A DNA stretch of 64,000 nucleotides from Fumia sp045615345 (GTDB lineage: Bacteria; Bacillota; Clostridia; Oscillospirales; Ruminococcaceae), in NCBI GenBank assembly GCA_045615345.1, contig JAZLER010000034.1, positions 1 to 64,000 on the forward strand. The letters run 5' to 3'. Made by a program: the position numbers and the translations under genes. Below are positions 19,622-28,426 of the stretch, one piece after another. The notes beneath the pieces are model-generated. The model worked only from the letters and a program-made list of their open reading frames with translations, ran no database searches and was not told the origin of the DNA. The stretch's first letter is position 1. Every line of letters begins with the position of its first letter.

Positions 19622-19922
19622 ATTTTACTCTACCCTTTCCCTTTCGATGCGTGCAAGAAAGCTCGTTTACGGGTTTGACACCGTAAAGGAAAATATAAAA
19701 AGTATTCACTTATTGCTTTTAGCTTCGGATTTATCTCAGAAAACCGCGAAGGAAGTTAACTTTCTGGCAACCAAAGAAAATATCGAAGTTTTAAATCTTG
19801 ATAAGACTATGGAGGAAATCTCAAAACTTATCGGTAAAAAAACAGGTATCATCGGTATTTGTGACGAAGGTTTTGCCGCAAAACTTACTTCCCTTTACAA
19901 AGAAACGGAGGAAACTATATGA
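19614..19922 (+). CDS. ylxQ: L7Ae/L30e-family ribosomal-like protein (YlxQ)
   Basis: A 102-residue protein. I start it at the ATG at 19614 (MDRFYSTLSLSMRARKLVYG) because GAGGAGG lies just upstream and homologues begin there; a frame extends further 5' but without a site. The L7Ae fold is supported by LLLASDLSQKTAKEV and the central Leu/Val-rich strands. Members bind kink-turn RNA. It overlaps ylxR by eight bases and infB by four (ATGA). Confidence 0.88.
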   Translation: MDRFYSTLSLSMRARKLVYGFDTVKENIKSIHLLLLASDLSQKTAKEVNFLATKENIEVLNLDKTMEEISKLIGKKTGIIGICDEGFAAKLTSLYKETEETI

Positions 19923-22408
19923 CAATTAAGTATAAAGTCAGCGAAATCGCCAAAGACTTGAAAGTATCTTCTAAAGATATCATTGAACTTATTTCAAAAT
20001 ACTTTGACGGTGAGCCTAAAAAGACTTCTTCTACACTTACAGACGAAGAAGCAAATGTTATTTTAGATTACTACACTCAGAAAAATTCCGTAAAGGATTT
20101 AAATGAGTACTTCAATTCAAAGAGTGCTGTGGTTAAAAAACCTGAGCCTAAGAAGGAAGAACCCAAAAAAGCTGAACCCAAAAAGGAAGTTAAAAAAGAA
20201 ACTCCCAAAAAGGAAGAGCCTAAAAAGGAAGTTAAAAAACCCGAACCTGAAAAACAGGCTCCCAAAAAGGCTGAAGCTCCTAAAAAAGACAAATTTGAAA
20301 AACCAAACTTTGATGCTCCCCAGAAGAAAAAGGAAGAGCCGAAGCGCGAAAAATTTGAAAAACAGAATAATTTTGTGGGTAAAAACGCACAGAAAGAATC
20401 CACAGTTACAAGCAATCAGCCCGTTGAAAAAGAACGCACCGAGCGTAAAGTCAATACCCGTGCCGTTGAAATCAACCTTGATAAATACAACGAGCATTAC
20501 GAGCACATCGCTCCTCAGGACAGAATGCGTGATAATCATCAGAGCAAACAGAAACTTAAACAGAAATCTCAGATGAAGAAAAAGGATAAGTTCTCCACAA
20601 AGAAAGAAACCGAAGCTGAAAAGCTACAGCGCCTTGCTCTTGAACGCGCAAGAAAGCAGCAGCTTAAAGTTCTTATTCCCGATGAAATCACTGTTTCTGA
20701 GCTTGCAACACGCTTGAAAGTAACTGTTACAGATGTTATCAAAAAACTTATGATGCTCGGCGTTATGGCGGCTCAGCACGAAGTTATCGACTTCGATACA
20801 GCTTCACTCGTTGCTATGGAATACGATGCTAAAATCGAAAAAGAAGTTATCGTTACTATTGAAGAAAAACTTATCAAGGACGAAGAAGACGATACAGATT
20901 CACTCGAAGAAAGAAGCCCTGTTGTCGTTGTTATGGGTCATGTTGACCACGGTAAAACATCTATCCTTGACAGAATCCGTAACGCTAATGTTACTTCCAC
21001 AGAAGCCGGCGGTATTACTCAGCATATCGGTGCGTACCAGGCTAAAGTCGGTGACAGATTTATCACTTTCCTTGATACTCCCGGCCATGAGGCGTTTACC
21101 TCAATGCGTGCCCGTGGTGCTGCTGTAACTGATATCGCAATTTTGGTTGTTGCTGCTGACGATGGTATTATGCCCCAGACAGTAGAAGCTATTAACCACG
21201 CAAAAGCTGCAGGCGTTTCCATTATCGTTGCAATTAACAAGATGGATAAACCTACAGCTAACCCCGAAAAAGTTAAACAGGAACTCACTGAATACGAGCT
21301 CGTTCCCGAAGAATGGGGTGGCGATGTTATCTGTGTACCCGTTTCCGCTCTTACAGGTGACGGTATTGACAACCTCCTTGAGATGGTAACAGTTGTTGCT
21401 GATGTTCTGGAGCTCAAAGCAAACCCCAACCGTCTTGCAAAAGGTACTGTTGTTGAAGCTCGTCTTGACAAAGGCCGTGGTCCCGTTGCTACATTGCTTG
21501 TACAGAATGGTACACTTCACACAGGCGACATCATCATCGCAGGTGCTACTGTTGGCCGTGTGCGTAAGATGATCAACGACCATGGTAAAGAAGTATTCGA
21601 GGCAGGTCCTGCTGTTCCCGTTGAGATTACAGGTATGTCCGAAGTTCCCTCTGCAGGTGACACATTCAACGCTGTTGAAAACGAACGCCTTGCCCGTGAA
21701 CTTGTTGAACAGCGACTCCACGAGCAGAAAGAAGAACAGTTCAAATCCTTCCAGAAAGTTACTCTTGATAACCTTTTCAGTCAGATTGCAGAAGGTGAAG
21801 TAAAAGAACTTCCCATCGTTGTAAAAGCTGACGTTCAGGGGAGTGCTGAGGCTGTAAAACAGTCACTTGAAAAACTTACTAACGAAGAAGTAAGAGTACG
21901 CGTTATCCACACAGGTGTAGGCGCTATTAACCGTTCTGATGTTATGCTCGCAAATGCATCCAATGCTATCATCATCGGTTTCAATGTTCGTCCTGACCCC
22001 GTTGCAAAAGTTGATGCTGAAAACGAAAATGTTGAAATGCGTATGTATCGTATCATTTATGATGCAATTGACGATGTTAAAGATGCTATGAAAGGTATGC
22101 TTGCACCTAAAACCCGTGAAGTTGAACTCGGCCGTGCCGAAGTTCGTCAGGTTTACAAAATCTCCGGTGTTGGTGCAATTGCAGGTTCTTATGTTCTCGA
22201 AGGAAAAGTGGCAAGAGATGCCCTTATCCGCGTAGTCCGTGATGGCGTTGTACTCGTTGAAGACAAGATTGATTCACTCAAACGATTTAAAAACGATGCT
22301 AAAGAAGTAGCTCAGGGTTACGAATGCGGTATCGGTCTTGAGAAGTTTAACGATATCAAAGAAGGCGATATCTTTGAGTCCTTCATTATCGAAGAATACA
22401 GGGAGTAA
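19919..22408 (+). CDS. infB: Translation initiation factor IF-2
   Basis: An 829-residue IF-2. A short N-terminal IF2_N-like domain is followed by a Lys/Glu/Pro-rich low-complexity linker (about 75-240), a second IF2_N domain (about 260-310), then the GTPase domain with GHVDHGKTS (G1), DTPGHEAF (G3) and NKMDKP (G4), and domains II to IV. It places initiator tRNA on the 30S subunit. The linker gives a long spurious antisense frame that is not a gene. Confidence 0.98.
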   Translation: MTIKYKVSEIAKDLKVSSKDIIELISKYFDGEPKKTSSTLTDEEANVILDYYTQKNSVKDLNEYFNSKSAVVKKPEPKKEEPKKAEPKKEVKKETPKKEEPKKEVKKPEPEKQAPKKAEAPKKDKFEKPNFDAPQKKKEEPKREKFEKQNNFVGKNAQKESTVTSNQPVEKERTERKVNTRAVEINLDKYNEHYEHIAPQDRMRDNHQSKQKLKQKSQMKKKDKFSTKKETEAEKLQRLALERARKQQLKVLIPDEITVSELATRLKVTVTDVIKKLMMLGVMAAQHEVIDFDTASLVAMEYDAKIEKEVIVTIEEKLIKDEEDDTDSLEERSPVVVVMGHVDHGKTSILDRIRNANVTSTEAGGITQHIGAYQAKVGDRFITFLDTPGHEAFTSMRARGAAVTDIAILVVAADDGIMPQTVEAINHAKAAGVSIIVAINKMDKPTANPEKVKQELTEYELVPEEWGGDVICVPVSALTGDGIDNLLEMVTVVADVLELKANPNRLAKGTVVEARLDKGRGPVATLLVQNGTLHTGDIIIAGATVGRVRKMINDHGKEVFEAGPAVPVEITGMSEVPSAGDTFNAVENERLARELVEQRLHEQKEEQFKSFQKVTLDNLFSQIAEGEVKELPIVVKADVQGSAEAVKQSLEKLTNEEVRVRVIHTGVGAINRSDVMLANASNAIIIGFNVRPDPVAKVDAENENVEMRMYRIIYDAIDDVKDAMKGMLAPKTREVELGRAEVRQVYKISGVGAIAGSYVLEGKVARDALIRVVRDGVVLVEDKIDSLKRFKNDAKEVAQGYECGIGLEKFNDIKEGDIFESFIIEEYRE

Positions 22409-22411
22409 GTT

Positions 22412-22747
22412 ATGGCAAGTTTTAAAGTAGGACGCTTGTCCGAAGATATAAAACGCGAGATGAGCGCACTTTTCCGTGAAATCAAGGACCCGAGAGTTTC
22501 CACAATGCTCAGTGTTGTAAGATGTGAGGTCTCGGGTGACCTTTCTCACTGCAAAGTGTATGTAAGTGCTATTGAGGGCGAAGAAAAAACTACTGAGTCT
22601 GTAGCGGGTCTTAAATCTGCAAGCGGTTTTATAAAGCGTGAGCTTTCTAACCGCCTGCATTTAAGAAAATGCCCCGAACTTCATTTTATCGCAGACTCAT
22701 CTATCGCTTACAGCGCTAAAATCAATGATATTCTGGAGAATTTGTAA
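22412..22747 (+). CDS. rbfA: Ribosome-binding factor A
   Basis: A 111-residue RbfA with the KH-like fold typical of late 30S maturation and cold adaptation. Diagnostic parts are GRLSEDIKREMSALFREIKD near the N-terminus, the ELSNRLHLRKCPELHF segment and the C-terminal DSSIAYSAKINDIL. Stop and next start overlap by one base (TAATG). Confidence 0.96.
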   Translation: MASFKVGRLSEDIKREMSALFREIKDPRVSTMLSVVRCEVSGDLSHCKVYVSAIEGEEKTTESVAGLKSASGFIKRELSNRLHLRKCPELHFIADSSIAYSAKINDILENL

Positions 22748-23676
22748 TGAGAATTGATATTAAAGCGACAGCAAAAGAACTTTTAAAAATGGATAATATC
22801 TATATTCTTTGCCACCGCAATCCTGATGGTGATACTCTGGGAAGTGGGTTCGGGCTTCATTACGCTTTGAAAGCCCTCGGCAAAAGGTCAAAAGTTCTCT
22901 GCTCCGATGGGTTACCTCAGAAATTTTCCTATATGTACGATGAGTTTTCGGATTTTAAGGCAGAAAATATTGTTTCTGTGGATATTGCAAGTGAACAGCT
23001 TTTCGGAGACCTTGACTACAAAGTAGATCTTGCAATTGACCATCATTCTACCAATTCCCTTTTTGCCGATAAGGTCTGCCTTTATCCTGATGCTGCCGCA
23101 ACCTGTGAGATTATCTGGGAGATAGTAACCGAGATGGGTGTTACTGTCGATGAAAAAATCGCAACCTGCCTTTATACAGGTGTTGCGACTGATACCGGTT
23201 GCTTTAAATTTTCAAATGTCACACCCGCTACTCATTATATCGCGGCAAAGCTTATCGAGTACGGTGCTGATTTTAAAAAGGTGAACAAGGAAATCTTTGA
23301 AACTAAAACTCTTTCGATGATTTCGCTCGAAAGAGAAGTTTTGAATACGCTTTCTTTTAGTTTTGACAATCGTATTGCGATGATTTATGTGACTACTGAA
23401 ATGCTTGAGAAATACGGCGTTCCCGAAACTGAGCTTGATGCAATCACAGGTATTCCACGCCAGATTGAAGGTGTCGAGATGGGACTTACCTTAAAACAGC
23501 GCGATGTAAATGAGTTTAAGATTTCTTCAAGAAGTTGTGAAGCGATTGATGCTTCCGAGTTCTGCAAGAAATTTGATGGTGGCGGTCATGCCCGCGCTGC
23601 AGGATGTACAATTACAGGAAATCTTGATGAAGTAAAAGAAAAACTCGTAAAAGCACTTGAGGAATTTTTATGTTAA
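22747..23676 (+). CDS. nrnA: DHH-family oligoribonuclease/pAp phosphatase NrnA
   Basis: A 309-residue DHH/DHHA1 phosphoesterase. Metal-binding motifs: CHRNPDGDTLGS (residues about 21-32), AIDHHST (DHH, about 97-103) and the DHHA1 signature FDGGGHARAAGC near 277-288. NrnA degrades 2-5-mer RNA and converts pAp to AMP. It is commonly found between rbfA and truB in Firmicutes. It overlaps truB by seven bases. Confidence 0.95.
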   Translation: MRIDIKATAKELLKMDNIYILCHRNPDGDTLGSGFGLHYALKALGKRSKVLCSDGLPQKFSYMYDEFSDFKAENIVSVDIASEQLFGDLDYKVDLAIDHHSTNSLFADKVCLYPDAAATCEIIWEIVTEMGVTVDEKIATCLYTGVATDTGCFKFSNVTPATHYIAAKLIEYGADFKKVNKEIFETKTLSMISLEREVLNTLSFSFDNRIAMIYVTTEMLEKYGVPETELDAITGIPRQIEGVEMGLTLKQRDVNEFKISSRSCEAIDASEFCKKFDGGGHARAAGCTITGNLDEVKEKLVKALEEFLC

Positions 23677-24566
23677 ACGGAATTATCTGCATTAATAAGC
23701 CATCGGATTTTACCTCGTTTGATGTTGTAAAGAAACTTCGTGGCATCACAAAGGTAAAGAAAATCGGCCATGCAGGGACTTTAGACCCTATGGCAACCGG
23801 TGTTTTGCCAATTTTTTTAGGCGTTGCCACCAAGGCTTGCGATATTTTGCCGAACAACGACAAACGCTATACTGCATCCTTTAAGCTTGGGCTTGAAACC
23901 GATACCGAGGATATTTGGGGCACTGTTACAAAAGAATACTCAAAAAAGGTGGCAAAGGAAGAACTTTTATCGGTACTTCCCTCTTTTAAAGGTGAAGTTA
24001 TGCAGATTCCACCGATGTATTCTGCTATTCAGATTAACGGCAAACGCCTTTATGACTTAGCCCGTCAGGGTATCGAGATTGAACGCGAGGCGCGGAAAAT
24101 CACTGTATATTCCATTGAGCTTTTAAGTTATGACGAAAACGATATGACTGGGGTTTTGGATATTTCCTGTTCAAAAGGAACATATATCCGCACTATTATA
24201 AGTGATATTGGTAAAGCTTTAGGTTGTGGCGGTGTTATGACTGCTTTAAACCGTACCGAAGCTTCAGGTTTTACCCTTGATGACACAATGACCTTTGAGG
24301 AAGTTGAAAAGGCTGTTGCTGATAATTCTTTGACCCCGCTACCAGTTGAAAAGGCTTTCGCCCCCTACCCTGATATTCATCTGAGCGAGGTACAGACAAG
24401 AATGTTTTCAAACGGTGTTACCCTTGATTTAAGAAGAATTAAACACCCGAATGACAGTGAAACTGCAAGAATTTACGGCTTTGACAATACATTTTTAGGG
24501 CTTGCTACCTTAAATTTTGAAACCAATGAACTTAAACTGTTAAAATTCTTTATCGAAAGGAAGTGA
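23670..24566 (+). CDS. truB: tRNA pseudouridine-55 synthase TruB
   Basis: A 298-residue TruB. GHAGTLDPMATGVLPI carries the catalytic Asp; QIPPMYSAIQINGKRLYDLAR and CSKGTYIRTIISDIG are family motifs. It makes pseudouridine 55 in the T loop of tRNA. Start overlaps the end of nrnA, so the pair is translationally coupled. Confidence 0.97.
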   Translation: MLNGIICINKPSDFTSFDVVKKLRGITKVKKIGHAGTLDPMATGVLPIFLGVATKACDILPNNDKRYTASFKLGLETDTEDIWGTVTKEYSKKVAKEELLSVLPSFKGEVMQIPPMYSAIQINGKRLYDLARQGIEIEREARKITVYSIELLSYDENDMTGVLDISCSKGTYIRTIISDIGKALGCGGVMTALNRTEASGFTLDDTMTFEEVEKAVADNSLTPLPVEKAFAPYPDIHLSEVQTRMFSNGVTLDLRRIKHPNDSETARIYGFDNTFLGLATLNFETNELKLLKFFIERK

Positions 24567-24571
24567 CGGCT

Positions 24572-25474
24572 TTGCGTATCTTTGATAAAATTCAAAAGTT
24601 TGATAAAAATACATCTGTTGCCTTAGGTCTCTTTGACGGACTACATAAAGGCCATACCGAAGTTATTAAAAATGCTGTAAAGGAAAATGCTTTACACTCA
24701 GTTGTTTTCTCTTTTGAATTTGACGAAGATGCCACAAAGCCCCATTTTTCCTATATTATTCCGAATTCCCTGAAACTGAAATATCTTGAAAACTTAAATG
24801 TTGATACTTATATCTGCCCTAAATTTTCTGATATTAAAAACTTATCACCTTGTGAATTTTTAGAAATTCTAAGAGATGATTTCAAGGCAAAGGCACTGTT
24901 TTGCGGTGAAGATTACCGTTTCGGTAAAGGTGCAAAAGGTGATACAAAGCTGTTAAAAGAGTTTTGTAAAGATAATGATATTGCACTTTGTGTCTTACCG
25001 GATATTTCCGAAAATGGAATAAAAGTAAGCTCAACTGCAATAAGAAATGCCTTAAAAGACGGCGATATTTCCCTTGTAAACGCCTTGCTTGGCAGAAATT
25101 ATGAGATTGATTTTGAAGTCACAGACGGCAAAAAACTCGGGCGCACATGGGGTTTTCCCACAATTAACCAGGTTTTCCCCGCTAACGCCACCCTTCCTAA
25201 ATTCGGAGTTTACCTCACAAGGGCAACTATTGACGGTAAAAGCTACTTCGGTGTTACCAATATAGGCGTAAAACCCACTGTCAGCGATACTCCACTTCCC
25301 TCTGCAGAAACCTATCTTTTAGAATTTGAGGGCGACCTTTACGGCGAAAGAATTAACCTTGAGTTTCTTGAGTTTATAAGGGAAGAAAAAAAATTCCCCT
25401 CAACCGAACTTTTAAAAGCACAGATTGAAGAGGATTTACAAAAAGCAAAAGAAATAATCAAAAGCCTTTCCTGA
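24572..25474 (+). CDS. ribF: Bifunctional riboflavin kinase/FAD synthetase
   Basis: A RibF of about 300 residues. The nucleotidyltransferase half has GLFDGLHKGHTEVI and VSSTAIRNALKDGD; the kinase half has KLGRTWGFPTIN and the flavin-site NIGVKPTV. It makes FMN and FAD. I prefer the TTG at 24572, eight bases after GGAAG, over the GTG at 24563, which sits only two bases from that site. The stop codon lies in the loop of the operon terminator. Confidence 0.95.
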   Translation: MRIFDKIQKFDKNTSVALGLFDGLHKGHTEVIKNAVKENALHSVVFSFEFDEDATKPHFSYIIPNSLKLKYLENLNVDTYICPKFSDIKNLSPCEFLEILRDDFKAKALFCGEDYRFGKGAKGDTKLLKEFCKDNDIALCVLPDISENGIKVSSTAIRNALKDGDISLVNALLGRNYEIDFEVTDGKKLGRTWGFPTINQVFPANATLPKFGVYLTRATIDGKSYFGVTNIGVKPTVSDTPLPSAETYLLEFEGDLYGERINLEFLEFIREEKKFPSTELLKAQIEEDLQKAKEIIKSLS

Positions 25475-25490
25475 CGGAAAGGCTTTTTTT
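25464..25490 (+). terminator. Operon terminator overlapping the ribF stop
   Basis: GCCTTTCC (25464-25471) pairs with GGAAAGGC (25476-25483), then seven T. The ribF TGA (25472-25474) is in the loop. It separates the plus-strand operon from the convergent dCMP deaminase gene and may work in both directions. Confidence 0.85.
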
Positions 25491-25493
25491 GTT

Positions 25494-25973
25494 TTAGAAT
25501 TCAAGTGTTAAAAGCTTGCCTGTGGGTAAGTACTGGCGGTAGGAAACGCCTGCCATATCGAACATTCTCTTGGATGCGATAACGCCGTTTGTACTTGCGT
25601 ATTTGTCAAACATATAAACTACTTCTTTTATTCCCGACTGAATAATAGCTTTCGCGCATTCGTTACAGGGGAACAAAGTTACATAGATTGATGTGCCTTT
25701 CAAGGAGCCACCATCGTTATTCAAGATGGCATTAAGTTCTGCGTGGCAGACATAGGGGTACTTGGTTTCAAGCTCTTCCCCTTCCCTTGCCCAGTTCATT
25801 TTATCGTCATCGCAGCCAACAGGCATTCCGTTATATCCCATCGAAAGGATTTTATGGTCGGAGTTTGCGATACACGCACCTACCTGAGTTGAGGGGTCTT
25901 TACTACGCTCAGCAGAAAGCATCGCAATTCCCATAAAGTATTCGTCCCAGCTTAAATAGTCCTGTCTTTTCAT
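25494..25973 (-). CDS. comEB: Deoxycytidylate (dCMP) deaminase
   Basis: A 159-residue zinc-dependent deaminase. The zinc-binding and catalytic motifs are CHAELNAI (His and catalytic Glu) and PCNECAKAI (two Cys). MGYNGMPVGC is also typical. It converts dCMP to dUMP for thymidylate synthesis. It follows the AI-2E-family gene by 13 bases, so both are probably on one transcript. Confidence 0.93.
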   Translation of the reverse strand: MKRQDYLSWDEYFMGIAMLSAERSKDPSTQVGACIANSDHKILSMGYNGMPVGCDDDKMNWAREGEELETKYPYVCHAELNAILNNDGGSLKGTSIYVTLFPCNECAKAIIQSGIKEVVYMFDKYASTNGVIASKRMFDMAGVSYRQYLPTGKLLTLEF

Positions 25974-25986
25974 AAAAACCTCCGAG

Positions 25987-27153
25987 TTATTTTAATTTCT
26001 GGTTGACTTCATCCCTTAAAATCGCATAAATTACAGAGAATACAGGGATATAGATTAAAATTCCGAGCACACCTATTGTGCCGGCACCTAAAGTAACAGC
26101 GGCAAGCACCCAGATAGAAGGAAGACCAACAGAGTTTCCCACAACATAAGGGTAAATAAGGTTGCCCTCAATCTGCTGCAAAACAAGAGCTATTACCAGA
26201 AGCCAGACAGCAGGCATAAATCCCTGCGACATTAAAATCAAAACAACAGAAAGTGCAGTTGAAACCCAGGGACCAAAGATGGGAACCAAAGCACACACAG
26301 TGGTCAGAACGCTTATCATAAGGGCATATTTGTAACCGAAGATACTGAGTGTTATAAAGAACATAACGCCTAAAATTGCGGCCTCTGTGCACTGTCCTGC
26401 GATAAAGTTTGAGAATGTTTTATTGGTAAGCGAAAGAACGCTCATAAGCTTTTTAACGCGTTTCTCAGCAGGAACAACCACACCGTCATCACTTTTCTTA
26501 TCGGGCATATATGCACTGATAATGCGTTTGCCCTGGCTGATAAGTTTTTCTTTTTGCGCTAAGAAATAGATAGCGAAGAAAACGCCAAAGAAGAAATTCA
26601 CAAGTCCGTTTATAACGCTTGTAGCGGCGGAAAAAGTGGAATTGAGCACATTTCCTGCACCTTTCTGTAAGAAGCTCCAGGCAGTGTCAATAAGCTTTTC
26701 CCAGTCAATAGAAATTACAGTAATTCTGTCCTGAAGTTCAGGGAATTTAATTACAAGCCCATTGATAAAGTCGTTTACCTTATCAATATATCCAGGGAAG
26801 TTTTCCTTGAGTATTTCAAAGGTAGAGCCAAGTTCCGGTATCACAATAAGCATTACAAACATTAAAATAAGTGCCACAAAGATAAAAGTAAGGAGAATGC
26901 TTACAGGGCGTTTAATCTTTGAAATAAGTTTATCGTGCTTTCCACCTGTTTTAAAAAGTGTGCGTTCTATCCCTTTCATCGGAAGGTTTAAGATGAACGC
27001 CATACAAAATCCTACAAGTATGGGTGAAAACAGCGAGAAAAGCATTTTAACATAGTTAAAAAACTGACCGATATTCTGAAGCCCTAAAAAACAAACAACA
27101 GCAAACAGAATTATAAGAAGGATTTTTCGTGTGTTCTTACGATTAAGCTCCAT
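25987..27153 (-). CDS. AI-2E family transporter
   Basis: A 388-residue membrane protein of the AI-2E/PF01594 family with about eight hydrophobic segments. The C-terminal part has the family's GPWVSTALSVVLILM and EGNLIYPYVVGNSVGLPSIWVL-type stretch. Members include autoinducer and ion antiporters, and the substrate cannot be predicted from sequence. A promoter-like TGGCAT-N17-TACAAT precedes it (27183-27211). Confidence 0.9.
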   Translation of the reverse strand: MELNRKNTRKILLIILFAVVCFLGLQNIGQFFNYVKMLFSLFSPILVGFCMAFILNLPMKGIERTLFKTGGKHDKLISKIKRPVSILLTFIFVALILMFVMLIVIPELGSTFEILKENFPGYIDKVNDFINGLVIKFPELQDRITVISIDWEKLIDTAWSFLQKGAGNVLNSTFSAATSVINGLVNFFFGVFFAIYFLAQKEKLISQGKRIISAYMPDKKSDDGVVVPAEKRVKKLMSVLSLTNKTFSNFIAGQCTEAAILGVMFFITLSIFGYKYALMISVLTTVCALVPIFGPWVSTALSVVLILMSQGFMPAVWLLVIALVLQQIEGNLIYPYVVGNSVGLPSIWVLAAVTLGAGTIGVLGILIYIPVFSVIYAILRDEVNQKLK

Positions 27154-27182
27154 TTTCTTTCTCCTTTTTATTTATTTCTTTC

Positions 27183-27211
27183 ATTGTAACATATATTTTC
27201 TGAAAATGCCA
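27183..27211 (-). promoter_or_regulatory. Promoter of the AI-2E/dCMP deaminase pair
   Basis: On the minus strand TGGCAT (27206-27211) and TACAAT (27183-27188) are 17 bases apart. The -35 box is imperfect. Confidence 0.5.
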
Positions 27212-27239
27212 CATTTTTCATAAAAAATTTAAAAAAAGA

Positions 27240-27259
27240 AAGCAGGGTTTCCCCTGCCT
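27240..27259 (-). terminator. Terminator after the zinc-ribbon gene
   Basis: GCAGGG (27242-27247) and CCCTGC (27252-27257) form a GC stem with flanking A-T pairs. On the minus strand the stem runs into TTTCTTTTTTT. Confidence 0.8.
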
Positions 27260-27271
27260 TCTATAAGAAGA

Positions 27272-27550
27272 TTATTCAGCTTCTTTCATTTTTGCAAAGC
27301 AATCGCTGCAGTATACAGGGCGATCTTCACGGGGCTGGAAAGGAACTTTTGCTTCAGCACCGCAGGAAGCACATGTAGCAGTGAACATTTCTCTCTGAGC
27401 TCTGTTCTGGTTTTTGCGAGCGTCACGGCAAGCTTTACATCTCTGGGGTTCGTTTTCGAAACCTCTTTCAGCGTAGAATTCCTGTTCACCGGCTGTGAAT
27501 ACGAACTCGTTGCCACACTCTTTGCATGTTAGGGTTTTGTCTTCGTACAT
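27272..27550 (-). CDS. Zinc-ribbon domain protein
   Basis: A 92-residue soluble protein. The start at 27550 (MYEDKTLTCKECGNEF) follows GAGGT at good spacing; the open frame upstream runs through a tRNA-like element and is not coding. It contains CKECGNEFVFTAGEQEFYAE and RCKACRDARK, then a second CASCGAE and YCSDC pair, so two zinc ribbons of the probable zinc-ribbon family (PF13451 type). The role is unknown. RNA or DNA binding is plausible. Confidence 0.85.
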   Translation of the reverse strand: MYEDKTLTCKECGNEFVFTAGEQEFYAERGFENEPQRCKACRDARKNQNRAQREMFTATCASCGAEAKVPFQPREDRPVYCSDCFAKMKEAE

Positions 27551-27576
27551 TTTTTTTACCTCGCTTAGGTTATTTT

Positions 27577-27642
27577 CGCCCCCGGACGGACTTGCACCGC
27601 CATCTTTGTTTACCAACGCTCTGCAATTAAGCTACAAAAGGC
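27577..27642 (-). ncRNA. tRNA-like element without an anticodon arm
   Basis: On the minus strand the 66 bases fold like a tRNA. A 5' strand GCCTTTTG faces 3' CGGGGGC (with G-U pairs). A D-arm-like TAGCTTAATTGCAGAGC is next. A T-arm GGCGG-TGCAAGT-CCGTC has a five-pair stem and seven-base loop. Only about 16 bases lie between D and T arms, too few for an anticodon arm. It occupies the gap between the sigma-factor stop and the zinc-ribbon RBS. It could be a tRNA remnant or a tRNA-mimic leader. Confidence 0.45.
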
Positions 27643-27647
27643 ATTTG

Positions 27648-28214
27648 TTATTGTTTCAGCTTTTTACGGACTCTCTGCAAAGCGTTATCAACCGATTTCT
27701 CGTTGATATCAAGATGTTTTGCAATTTTATGATAATCCATTCCGCCAAGGTGTAAGAAAAGCACCTCGCGTTCTAAAGGCGACAGCACTTTTTTTATATC
27801 TTCCATCACTGCAAAAAGACTTTCTTTTCCGATAAAAATACTCTCGGGGGTTAAATCGGTACTTTCCTCTTTTAAAAGGTCAAGCGGTATTTTTTTAATC
27901 CCCTTTCCTCTTTTCTGGGAATTTACCATTTCAACAGCTTTAAGCATTTTGTTTCTTATGCAAGTCATAGCATAAGAGGAAAACTTTACATCTCTTTCAA
28001 GGTCAAAACCCGATATCGCATCAAGCAGCCCCAAAGAGCCTTCCTGAACGAGATCGTCAAAGTCCAGAATATTCACAAACTGAAAAGCGAGCTTGTTTAT
28101 AAGAGGAATGTAACGCGAAATCAACACCGCAGTAGCATCGCGGTTTTCGGAAGAAAGCTTTACCAAAGTTAAATCATCAAGACTTTTCAAACTGACTTCT
28201 TTCACATCATTCAC
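27648..28214 (-). CDS. Sigma-70 family RNA polymerase sigma factor, SigH-like
   Basis: A 188-residue sigma factor with regions 2 and 4. Region 2 has LDFDDLVQEGSLGLLDAI and FSSYAMTCIRNKM (-10 recognition). Region 4 has LSPLEREVLFLHLGG and the helix-turn-helix MDYHKIAKHLDINEKSVDNA (-35 recognition). The KSVDNALQRVRKKL ending resembles SigH/Spo0H. No anti-sigma gene is adjacent. It has a strong vegetative promoter of its own. Confidence 0.85.
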   Translation of the reverse strand: MNDVKEVSLKSLDDLTLVKLSSENRDATAVLISRYIPLINKLAFQFVNILDFDDLVQEGSLGLLDAISGFDLERDVKFSSYAMTCIRNKMLKAVEMVNSQKRGKGIKKIPLDLLKEESTDLTPESIFIGKESLFAVMEDIKKVLSPLEREVLFLHLGGMDYHKIAKHLDINEKSVDNALQRVRKKLKQ

Positions 28215-28237
28215 CTTTACACAATATCGCTTTAAGT

Positions 28238-28266
28238 ATCATACCATACTTTGATGATTTTGTCAA
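28238..28266 (-). promoter_or_regulatory. Promoter of the sigma-factor gene
   Basis: Minus-strand TTGACA (28261-28266) and TATGAT (28238-28243) are 17 bases apart; near consensus. Confidence 0.8.
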
Positions 28267-28363
28267 GGTTTTTTCAAAAACATAAAATCTGGTTGAAAAA
28301 AATTGTGTAATTTCGACAAATTGCGACAAATAAAAGTGACCTTCATTTCATTCCTGAGTTATA

Positions 28364-28392
28364 TTTACAAATACTTATATACGTGATATAAT
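28364..28392 (+). promoter_or_regulatory. Promoter of the 28427 gene
   Basis: TTTACA (28364-28369) and TATAAT (28387-28392), 17-base spacer, 34 bases upstream of the start codon. Confidence 0.75.
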
Positions 28393-28426
28393 TGAGTTAC
28401 TTTAAATAATCAATGAGGTGGATACT

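Noticed and set aside
20077..20539. Long minus-strand frames opposite infB (Phe/Gly/Ser-rich)
   Set aside because: They mirror the Lys/Glu/Pro-rich linker of IF-2; low complexity, no RBS, no similarity to a real protein.
27551..27616. N-terminal extension of the zinc-ribbon protein
   Set aside because: It would translate the tRNA-like element; a good RBS stands before the ATG at 27550.
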